A stretch of DNA of 64,000 nucleotides. Origin: Chiridota heheva (Eukaryota; Echinodermata; Holothuroidea; Apodida; Chiridotidae). The position numbers were made by a program, and so were the translations under genes. The notes under the pieces were generated by a model. That model was not told the DNA's origin, did no database searches, and was given only the letters and a program-made list of their open reading frames with translations. The stretch covers positions 1-64,000 of the forward strand of contig JAIGNY010004276.1 in assembly GCA_020152595.1 (NCBI GenBank), read 5' to 3'. Below, piece after piece: positions 58,001-64,000 of this stretch; the first letter of the stretch is position 1; the number at the start of each line of letters is the position of its first letter.

Positions 58001-61000
58001 CTCTTTTTCCTTATAAATCCTTAGATCAGGACAGAAACTACTATCTTATTCCTGATGAAGTGGCCACACAGGAGGCCTTTGATGTGCTGGCAGTGCAGTA
58101 CGGAGGTCATAGCTATGCAGAGATTGCTGTTACCAATGAGACTTATGAGTTCTCTAATGTATCAAAGGTATGATTGTGTTTTGAGAGCATTTTTGAGAGT
58201 CACACAAGTTAGCCCCCAGCAGAGTTGGTAATCATTTTACGGCTGAATAGACTGGAACAAGTATTGTGAAGTATCTTGCTTCAGGACACAATGCAGCACT
58301 CATGATTAATATCGAATCAGGTACCGTTTGCATACGAACCCAAACATTTCTGGAAAGAAAAGTGTTTTCCTGTACAAGATTTTCATTTTTTGTTAACATT
58401 TGCCAAATTTTTTGGGTATGGCAAATTCTGCTCTTAATCATGTCTTGACCCTTTTCACCATCTCGTTTGCTAAAATGCATGTTTCAAGTTAACCCAAAGC
58501 TCAAACCTTTTTTCATTGTTGGTCCCTGCAATTTTTTTCAAATAGTTATTCTGCAGATTGTTTTTCATTGCAGTGCTAACATAGAAAATTGGTTTATATT
58601 ACAACTATGTGAAAAATTCAATCAAGTGAATCTTACAAATTGTATTATTCTGTGCTACAAAGTACCAGCCATTTGCAAATAATTTTGACAGAGCTTTAAA
58701 GCTTTAACATTCTCTTAACAGAAAAGGTTTTTTTTATCTAACACTTTCTTAACAATTAACCTCTCTGGGTTTGATGATTGACAGCTTGTTTTAACCAATC
58801 ACTGCACGAATTTGCCTAGCAATAAAATCTGTGTAACTAAGTGGGGCAAACATCCTACGCGGTACTGGTACATTACGGCTAGCTAGCTAGCGGTGCACTC
58901 ATGTTGTCAATGCATATACTGTACAAATCAAATTTCTGCACACACAGGCCGAGTGACAGCAAAATGGTGAACAAAAATTGCGCTTACTACAGGTTTTGTT
59001 TATCCGATTCCCATTATCCAGAATGTTTAGCAAATGGAAATTACTTTAATCCTTTTGCTAAAAACTCGAAAGATCCGGAGAGGCGCTTAAATGGATTAAA
59101 ATATGCGGAAGGCCTAATAAACATCTAAATGTCAATGCATTGGTCATGATTGTGGATTTGAGGTTTGTTTTCCCCACCTATTTACCATGTTGCTATGGTG
59201 GCCGTGGCTTATTTCGTAACTTGGAAAGGTTAATTTTCTGCCCCTGTAGTCCTTTATCATGTAAGAGAAACATGTTTGACTTCTAGCTTTTTAGGGATAT
59301 AATCGTTTACCGATTATCGTGTACCTGATCAAAACTTTTGTTTACCGTTTACAATTTATTTCATCGTTTACACGGAAAAATCAGTTTTCCAACAGTATCA
59401 TTCACACCACACACACAACTTTCAGTCAATGATCTTACAATCAAACTATAAAGCAAACGATCAGGACTTAAATTCACACTTATCTTTCACTAAGTTTGAT
59501 TTGCCAAATTTAGAGCTATATGATGTAAAGGCTTAGGCCCGATTATCAAAGCTACATTACTATTTTTAGGCATAAATCTGAGTTAGGTTAACACCTGTTT
59601 TACAAGCTGTAAAATGGACACAGAAATACATGGACACACAAATACATTGATTGTTATTTTGACCTCAAATAAATGCAAAGTTTACTTGATGATTGTTTCA
59701 AAGATGATTGTTTCAAAGTTGCTGAGGTTTCAGCGTGGTTTGCAAACATCACGACCATTTTTCCAAGAGGGTTGCATCAAATACAGTACACTTGGGAATC
59801 ACTCTGGGTTAGAATATTTTTTCTATGCCTAGCTGGTGGTACACTTTTGAAAGTTGTACGGCACGGTCATAAGTGTTGAAAATATATCAAAATTCTTGCA
59901 AGACATGGCACTTTACTTGCTGATATTTCATTTCTGCATCTGTTTAAAGCGGGTTCAAACCATGGATCATTATTTCAACAATATTTTTCAGCGTTACAGG
60001 TAATTTGAAGGCTTAATATAGGCCCCTACTCAAGTTTTGTGCCATTCCTTACTTATTTTTGGGGCTGGCGATCGCGATGGTTGCATTGTATTTATTGTAG
60101 AGATAGAACCAGTTCTACAGCAATTTTCATGATTTTTGGTGCGCAATCGTATTTTCGGCGTGTGATCGTGTACACGTGAAACGATTGAAAAATAGATCAT
60201 TTATCGTTTACTGAATTAAACAAAAATGCACATCCCTAGAGCTTTTACTGACGCTTCATAAGATCAATTTTACCCCCTTCTCTCCTTTAATATTAAAGTT
60301 AACTTTAACTGATTGCCAGTTACAATGAAAAACAGTGGGTATGACATAGCAGCAACACTGTGTGATTGCGGTTCTACATCCCAGACTATACAACACATTA
60401 CAATTCTGCCTGCTGCAGGATCCATGACTTGTCCTTTTCCTTAAAAATTTGTTCCAGCAAATCATAACTGCAGACTTACTGTAGCAAATAATGAGACCAC
60501 TTATCTTAATTAATATAACTGCTCAACCACACAATAAGAACTTCATCCATTGCTAATATGATACTCAACAACAACTTTCACAAAAAGTCAGGACAAACAT
60601 GAGAACGAATACAATGGAGCAATTGATAAGGGAAATTTAATCCTAATTACTTGTGGTTTTCAGAATAAAGAAAGTAAGAGAGGAAATTCTGACCCGACCT
60701 GCTTATTTATCAGGTCCGGTCTGACTGTTTAAAATTTTAAGGAGTACAACAACTACTGTACTGTCTATATTCAGCAGCAGACCTTGTCATGAACAATACA
60801 GTACCAAAGCTTAGAGCTGTCAGTCAAAGAATTGAAGTTGTTTAGTGTGTGGATAGGAGAGAAAAAGACTAACTAATCACTTGGTGTGTGTGTGTGTGAA
60901 CACACAATTACAATGACAGGGTCGTCGCCTGCGTATTCGGTTATGATAGTAATAATGCTATCACGAAACGCCTAATACGACCCGGACCAGAACACAGGTA

Positions 61001-63232
61001 CGACGTACGGACAGACATAACATTGACAACCAAGTCAATGTCCACGGCCTTTGATAACCAGTTGTGGTGCACTGGCGTGTCTACCCAACCCAGGCTTGAA
61101 CCCAAGGCCTCGTGGTCTGTAGACATGCATGATAACGCTACACCACAGTTAGTAGACACTAACCACTTGTGCTTCTTAGATGTCCAATAGTTTCAAGGAA
61201 TGATGCATTGAAATAGATTACTGAAGTTCAAATTCAAAATAATAATATTAAATAAAATAATGAAATTGAAAACAAAAAATTATTTGAAATATGCATTTTC
61301 TCTTTATATTCTTAGTCTGGCGATGTGGTATACACCATTTATGAGACACTGTCTCTTGGTAAACTTGGCTTACCAAAGAAAATGCTGACGGAGGAATGTG
61401 ATGACAGCAACCCAGCAGGTAATTTGCATTTTATTTTCAAACTAGTGGAAGTTAAAGATCTATCAATGTTAGGATACTTGCCGACAAGAGGAGGGAATCA
61501 AAGCAACTTCAAGTTCACAACATTTACTTCCAAAAAAATCCTCTGGATAAAATTATCTCCTACCTTCATCATGCTTCCCTCTACAACCATATTTAATTCT
61601 CCTCTTCCACCCCCTCTCTACTTTTTTTTTTCTTTCACCCATGCACCTCCTCTCTCGATCACAGATTTTTGACTTTTTGTTCTTGAATTCCTCTCATTCT
61701 CCCCCTGTTTCCTTTCCTTCCTACCTCTAGGATGATCTGACCTCTCAGGCACAATTTGACCCTTGTTGTCGTGGTGCCGTTAAGTCCTCATCAAACAAAC
61801 AAACATGGCACAATATCCAAAGAAAACATTCTAATGCACCTAACATTCATGCAAGCATGAATTAAAGTAATAGTAGATGAGAACAGCAAAAATATTCATG
61901 TGAGTATTGTGAAGTGTGTAAGAGTTTGTCTCCTTGCTTAAAAGTCACATGTTTGGTATAAATAGGATGTAGAATAGGGCATACTGGTTGTCTACTAACT
62001 GGTGTAGCGGTTATCATACATGTCTACAGACCACGAGGCCCTGGGTTCATGCCTGGGTTGGGTAGACACGCCAGTGCACCACAACTGGTTATCAAAGGCG
62101 TGGACATTGACTTGGTTTCGATGTTATGTCTGTCCGCACGCGTCGTATTGCCTGTGTTCTGGTCCGGTCGTATTAAGCGTTTCGTGATAGCATTGTTACT
62201 ATCATAACTGAATACGCAGGTGACGACCCCGTCATTGTAATTGTGTGTTCACTCGTCGTCGCGTCGTCGGCATACTGGATGGGGAATCAGGGGTGGCAAA
62301 TTCCCCCTATAATGGAAAAAAATAGGGCATAATTCATTTATATGACTGAACCAATTGCCATGGGTCAAGTTTTCCGGCTTCCAGACAAGTTGGCGTACAG
62401 GAATTTAGGCTTGACTAAGCCAGGATAGGAAGTGAATGAACACTTGTGTTTTCATGCCTGTCTTCTCAAATAGTGTTCAGAAAACCCAGGCAGGTTGACT
62501 GTCCTACCATTGAGACAGACATTTAACATCCTCATCTGATTGATGCCTTGAGCACCATCCAGCCATTGCCCACTTCTCCCACAGGCTGTATGAGGAGCAG
62601 GTGATGCAGTCAGCATACCACTGCCCTTGATGTTGGGCGTATCTGTCTGTTTGGCCGGGAACATCTGGCATCTTATTCGTGTGCTCTACTGCCTGCAGAC
62701 TCCTAGCTTGATTTAAAAAGGGGCAGGGTGCTAGACTTGTTGAGGGACACATTAATGCGTGCGCGAAGCCCTGTGTCTTTTTGGCGTGGAGTTTAGGGGC
62801 TCCCTTAAGGCTCAATCCCATGGTGCAGAAACTCTGGGATTTTAGTGATTAATCATACCTCAGAATAAAACTATTCTGATTGATAAGGACCAGTCATGAG
62901 CCAAACAGGACAAGTGCTTACTGTGCTACCATTTTTTTCTCTGTATGTTTTTACATTTTTTTTCTCATGAGGAGCAGGGTGGGCCCATGGAGGGGGCAGG
63001 GCGGACAGCCCTGTGAAACAGCAAAGCTAGGGGTCTGGCCTGAGCTACTTATTTCTATTGAAGAAGCATGAATCATCTTCTCACATATATGATCTTCTTA
63101 ATCTTATTTTCAGCATATTTGTACGATGAAACATCTGAGTGCTTGCGAGTATTGTCAGACTTGGCCTCTCAATGTGAATCATTGCCCTCCTTGTCTTCCA
63201 GATCATTTGCATACGGTTTTAAAGTTGTATCG
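42877..63232 (+). CDS. TCTN1: Tectonic (TCTN1-like), six 5' exons; continues beyond window
   Basis: Exons: 42877-43092, 53528-53648, 56394-56500, 58025-58167, 61316-61418 and 63114-63232. From exon 2 onward the phases agree at every junction (2, 1, 0, 1, 0) with GT/AG borders. The product starts with a hydrophobic signal-like segment ([19 protein letters not shown]), then a Ser/Thr/Pro-rich stretch, then the tectonic cysteine block [20 protein letters not shown], then [26 protein letters not shown] and [12 protein letters not shown]. The last four match human TCTN1 in order (FGGESF, CAESNPAGF, CTRFFKNLASSC), hence TCTN1-like rather than TCTN2. Tectonics are secreted or membrane proteins of the ciliary transition-zone MKS/B9 complex and affect Hedgehog signalling. 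The C-terminal part lies outside the window. Exon 1 has a frame conflict. Family certain; paralogue less so. Confidence 0.88.
43093..44104. other. Tectonic intron 1, first part
   Basis: No recognised exon or repeat. Frames at 43174-43506 (+) and 43679-43957 (-) have no motif. Confidence 0.45.
44505..44818 (-). mobile_element. LINE 3' fragment inserted in CR1-like ORF1
   Basis: The minus strand encodes [38 protein letters not shown] and [19 protein letters not shown], the C-terminal tail typical of CR1/L2-type RT proteins. Opposite in orientation to the surrounding element. Ends approximate. Confidence 0.75.
45348..47539. mobile_element. piggyBac-like non-autonomous element (TTAA target)
   Basis: Begins CCCTTACTCTACCA and ends TGGTAGAGTAAGGG, a perfect 14-bp terminal inverted repeat, with TTAA immediately outside both ends (45344-45347 and 47540-47543). 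TTAA duplication with CCC... termini is the piggyBac signature. The 2192-bp interior is AT-rich with only short frames and no recognisable transposase. Confidence 0.9.
47703..49842 (+). mobile_element. I/Nimb-like LINE with RT and RNase H, 5'-truncated
   Basis: RT part: [31 protein letters not shown] and [10 protein letters not shown]. RNase H part: [48 protein letters not shown] and [10 protein letters not shown]. Then a C-terminal knuckle CNNCH...H...C. It ends in 'cctcatcaaacaaacaaac'. Frames are broken in several places. It starts abruptly inside the RT after a T-run, as expected of a 5'-truncated insertion. Inserted in the CR1-like LINE. Confidence 0.9.
52206..52574 (+). repeat. Junction sequence and GC-rich interspersed repeat, copy 3
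   Basis: 52205-52300 holds three 'cgtcactaagcgg'-type steps (short direct repeat). 52316-52500 contains 'ggtccagggcccacttaatg' and 'gtccaggggcaaagctccga', matching 340-835. Confidence 0.6.
52575..52913. mobile_element. Long-TIR MITE family M1, copy E (right half)
   Basis: Only the loop and right arm are present: 'ctagtctgatttcagtcgtt', 'cctctttcatataagatgg' and the terminal 'gaccactgaactaatcc'. The left arm is missing. Confidence 0.8.
52914..53527. other. Tectonic intron 1, last part
   Basis: No recognised repeat or extra exon. The overlapping frames 53213-53422 (+) and 53193-53384 (-) are chance. Confidence 0.45.
53528..53648 (+). CDS. TCTN1: Tectonic exon 2: cysteine-rich block
   Basis: Acceptor 'tcctttgcag', donor GTGAGT. 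Encodes [20 protein letters not shown] then [20 protein letters not shown]. The CxCDL...CDxxCCCDxDC spacing is diagnostic of tectonics. Phase 1 in, phase 2 out. Confidence 0.95.
53649..53996. other. Tectonic intron 2, first part
   Basis: Nothing recognised apart from one copy (53989-53996) of the target duplication of the following element. Confidence 0.5.
53997..55064. mobile_element. hAT-type non-autonomous element in tectonic intron 2
   Basis: The left end CAACGGTCAGCAAACTATG and inverted right end CAGCGATCCGCATACATTT are similar to the CAGCGGTTC-type termini of hAT elements. ATCTACAG (53989-53996) and ATCTAGAG (55065-55072) are an 8-bp duplication with one mismatch. 1068 bp with no transposase; the frame 54441-54662 has no motif. 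Confidence 0.75.
55271..56320. repeat. 53-bp minisatellite in tectonic intron 2, about 20 units
   Basis: The unit is gtcagtgcagtaatactttg, then atattttgaattggtccttg, then atgtacctccttc. Copies differ by a few bases, with shared variants (ccttctt, cccc, cttagt) recurring at intervals, which suggests multi-unit duplications. The last unit runs directly into the pyrimidine tract of the exon 3 acceptor. Confidence 0.97.
56394..56500 (+). CDS. TCTN1: Tectonic exon 3
   Basis: Acceptor 'ctttttcag', donor GTAAGT. Encodes [20 protein letters not shown] then [15 protein letters not shown]. Phase 2 in, phase 1 out. A second acceptor-like 'tttctttcag' ends at 56343, but its frame hits TGA after a few codons, so it is not a usable coding alternative. 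Confidence 0.92.
56602..57622. mobile_element. hAT-type non-autonomous element in tectonic intron 3
   Basis: Begins TAGAGCTGTGAACGTTTA and ends with the inverse TAAACGGTCACAGCTCTA. AACACTAT flanks both ends (56594-56601 and 57623-57630), a perfect 8-bp target duplication. The interior shares 'gtaaacgtttac'-type words with the element at 59292-60238. 1021 bp with no transposase. Confidence 0.92.
57631..57862. other. Tectonic intron 3, last plain part
   Basis: AT-rich, with a T-run at 57851-57863 leading into the triplicated acceptor region. Confidence 0.5.
57863..58045 (+). repeat. Triplicated acceptor region of tectonic exon 4
   Basis: 'ttataaatccttag' followed by a 'atcaggacagaaactactat'-like segment occurs at 57863, 57939 and 58011 (periods 76 and 72 bp). 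The third copy is the exon 4 acceptor and exon start. The second is in the same frame and open through to it, so using it would add 24 codons. The first would create a stop. Confidence 0.85.
58025..58167 (+). CDS. TCTN1: Tectonic exon 4
   Basis: Acceptor 'aaatccttag' (58015-58024), donor GTATGA. Encodes [20 protein letters not shown] then [20 protein letters not shown]. Phase 1 in, phase 0 out. Two upstream copies of the acceptor region, at 57863 and 57939, offer alternative sites. Confidence 0.92.
58168..58880. other. Tectonic intron 4, first part
   Basis: AT-rich. No recognised repeat or exon. Confidence 0.5.
58940..59215 (+). pseudogene. THAP-type zinc finger fragment, degraded
   Basis: Reads [33 protein letters not shown] and then, after a frame change, [12 protein letters not shown]. 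This follows the THAP-like pattern of a leading Cys pair, FxxFPK and CGRP known from THAP-bearing transposases and related invertebrate proteins. The second zinc ligand Cys is displaced and the frame is broken, so it is a relic, probably transposon-derived. Lies in tectonic intron 4. Confidence 0.45.
59292..60238. mobile_element. hAT-type non-autonomous element in tectonic intron 4
   Basis: Begins TAGGGATATAATCGTTTACC and ends 'cgttta...atgcacatcccta'; the ends are imperfect inverted repeats of the TAGGGAT type. TAGCTTTT (59284-59291) and GAGCTTTT (60239-60246) form an 8-bp duplication with one mismatch. 947 bp with no transposase. Confidence 0.82.
60247..60883. other. Tectonic intron 4, plain part
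   Basis: No recognised repeat or exon. Ends with the ACTAATCACTTG copy that flanks the following SINE. Confidence 0.45.
60884..61157 (-). mobile_element. tRNA-derived SINE family S1, copy 4, full length
   Basis: On the minus strand: head 'aactgtggtgtagcgttatc', B-box region 'gggttcaagcct', conserved core, and tail 'gtgtgttcacacacacac' ((CA)n). Flanked by ACTAATCACTTG (60872-60883) and ACTAACCACTTG (61158-61169), a 12-bp duplication with one mismatch. Inserted about 160 bp before tectonic exon 5. Confidence 0.92.
61316..61418 (+). CDS. TCTN1: Tectonic exon 5
   Basis: Acceptor 'tatattcttag', donor GTAATT. Encodes [20 protein letters not shown] then [14 protein letters not shown]. The GD...ECDDSNPA pattern corresponds to GDPI...CAESNPAG of human TCTN1. 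Phase 0 in, phase 1 out. Confidence 0.93.
61530..61805 (+). mobile_element. I/Nimb-like LINE 3' end, 5'-truncated
   Basis: About 270 bp nearly identical to 49565-49842, from 'ctctggataaaattatctcc' through 'cctctagratgatctgacct' to the (AAAC)n tail. Contains only the last codons and 3' untranslated region. In tectonic intron 5, sense. Confidence 0.9.
61806..61988. other. Tectonic intron 5, plain part
   Basis: Nothing recognised; ends with the CATACTGG copy flanking the next SINE. Confidence 0.45.
61989..62260 (+). mobile_element. tRNA-derived SINE family S1, copy 5, full length
   Basis: Head 'ggtgtagcggttatcatac', B-box region 'gggttcatgcct', core 'gtgcaccacaactggttatc', end 'ttgtgtgttcactcgtcgtc' with a (CGT)n-like tail. 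CATACTGG flanks it at 61981-61988 and 62261-62268. Confidence 0.92.
62269..63113. other. Tectonic intron 5, plain part
   Basis: No recognised repeat. Overlapping minus frames 62452-62664 and 62504-62821 lack any known motif. Confidence 0.45.
63114..63232 (+). CDS. TCTN1: Tectonic exon 6
   Basis: Acceptor 'cttattttcag', donor GTAAGA. Encodes [20 protein letters not shown] then [20 protein letters not shown]. Phase 1 in, phase 0 out. Last exon recognised in the window; later exons should lie beyond 64000. Confidence 0.93.
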
Positions 63233-63616
63233 GTAAGAACAATATCGCCTTTCCTTTCATGCAGAAACCAATGATGCAATCACCTAGTTAGAATTTTCTT
63301 ATTAAATACATATTGCATAATCTCCCCCCCCCCCACCCCTCCCCCCTTATCCTTTCCCACCAGATACAGAGAAGAAGAAAAAAATTCATGTACTACTGTC
63401 CCATCCAGAAAATTTTAATAAACACATATGAAATAAAGACACCATACTTAAAATTATTCTGATAACTGTCGGCTATTGATTAGATTTTAATTGTTGATTA
63501 GTCATTCTCAAAGTGGATCTAACACGATTTTATTAACCTCAGTTTGATATTAAAAGTGTTATCACATAAGAATAAGTATCAGTCCTTTTTAGCCAGCCTT
63601 AGCCCAGCAGTCAACC
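63233..63616. other. Tectonic intron 6, first part
   Basis: Contains a C-rich run at 63323-63346; nothing else recognised. Confidence 0.5.
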
Positions 63617-63900
63617 AATCAGTCAAACAATTAAAAGTCATTTTAAAGGGTGGAAGTCATTAACATTTCCTCAGAGGCAGTGGTACTAATGAAAGGTCTG
63701 CCAGAACAAGTGGTCAATAAATTGATCAATGATTGGTCATTTTAAACGGCCAAAGTCAAATGCATCTCCTCAGAAGCATTGTTGCTAGTATTTGATTTGC
63801 TATATTTGATTGATCAATTGAATGATCAATTATTGGTTAATCTAAAAAACCAAAATCAAATATATATTCTCAATGGCAGTAGTACTAATAACAGCTAGAA
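63617..63900. repeat. Degenerate ~100-bp tandem repeat, three units
   Basis: Three successive diverged units share 'gatcaatgattggtcatttt', 'ccaaagtcaaatgcatctcc' and 'gcagtggtactaat'-like words at about 100-bp spacing. Confidence 0.6.
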
Positions 63901-64000
63901 GAGGTGATAAGTCTAAGGTTTCTGAACAGTGCCAAGTAACGGAACTGCTTTTATCTGGCGAGTCCCTCATATCTTGCCAAATTGACAAATAATATTCATG

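Noticed and set aside
61989-62060. Functional tRNA gene
   Set aside because: The head has A- and B-box-like words but no complete acceptor stem or clear anticodon arm, and it is fused to the SINE core present in five copies.

Overview
The window looks like a piece of a marine invertebrate deuterostome nuclear genome, most likely an echinoderm. The evidence is AT-rich DNA with large introns, two clearly animal multi-exon genes, dense non-LTR and MITE content, and recurrent overlapping palindromes of the TAGGCCTAACGTTA type that I associate with echinoderm sequence. The species assignment is inference. Nothing bacterial is present: no operons, CRISPR arrays or rRNA. No LTR or virus-like element was recognised. 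TWO HOST GENES were found. On the minus strand (25609 down to 16403) lies a complete four-exon FADD homologue: an N-terminal death-effector domain, a Gln/Gly-rich linker and a C-terminal death domain, 249 residues, with all splice phases agreeing. On the plus strand (42877 to beyond 63232) lie the first six recognisable exons of a tectonic (TCTN1-like) gene, a ciliary transition-zone protein; its 3' part is outside the window. The two genes are unrelated in function (apoptosis/immune adaptor; cilium gate). LAYOUT: 1-16.4 kb is intergenic, with a 42-bp minisatellite (2.07-3.44 kb), several MITEs, an inverted-repeat pair 4.2 kb apart (6.49 and 10.7 kb), a LINE RNase H fragment and an 18-bp tandem array. 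16.4-25.6 kb is FADD; its introns hold a 21/15-bp minisatellite, MITEs, an RNase H-bearing LINE, and a hAT remnant split by an L2/CR1-type LINE. 25.6-42.9 kb is intergenic and repeat-rich. It holds a degraded LINE carrying a SINE, a (TA)n tract and another LINE fragment, a second hAT remnant, a 1.8-kb terminal-inverted-repeat element with 9-bp target duplication and a SINE nested in its terminus, and a ~98-bp satellite. 42.9-64 kb is the tectonic gene. Its 10.4-kb intron 1 is a transposon nest: a CR1-like LINE interrupted by a LINE fragment, a 2.2-kb TTAA-flanked piggyBac-like element and an I/Nimb-like LINE. Introns 2, 3 and 4 each carry one short hAT-type element with an 8-bp target duplication. 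A 53-bp minisatellite ends at the acceptor of exon 3, and the acceptor of exon 4 is triplicated. MOST NOTABLE: the resolvable insertion history (at least nine insertions with target duplications readable by eye), a five-copy tRNA-derived SINE family whose 3' tails are different microsatellites, the tandem acceptor at tectonic exon 4 with an in-frame 24-codon extension, and a reading-frame conflict inside tectonic exon 1. I did not see a new defence or metabolic system.
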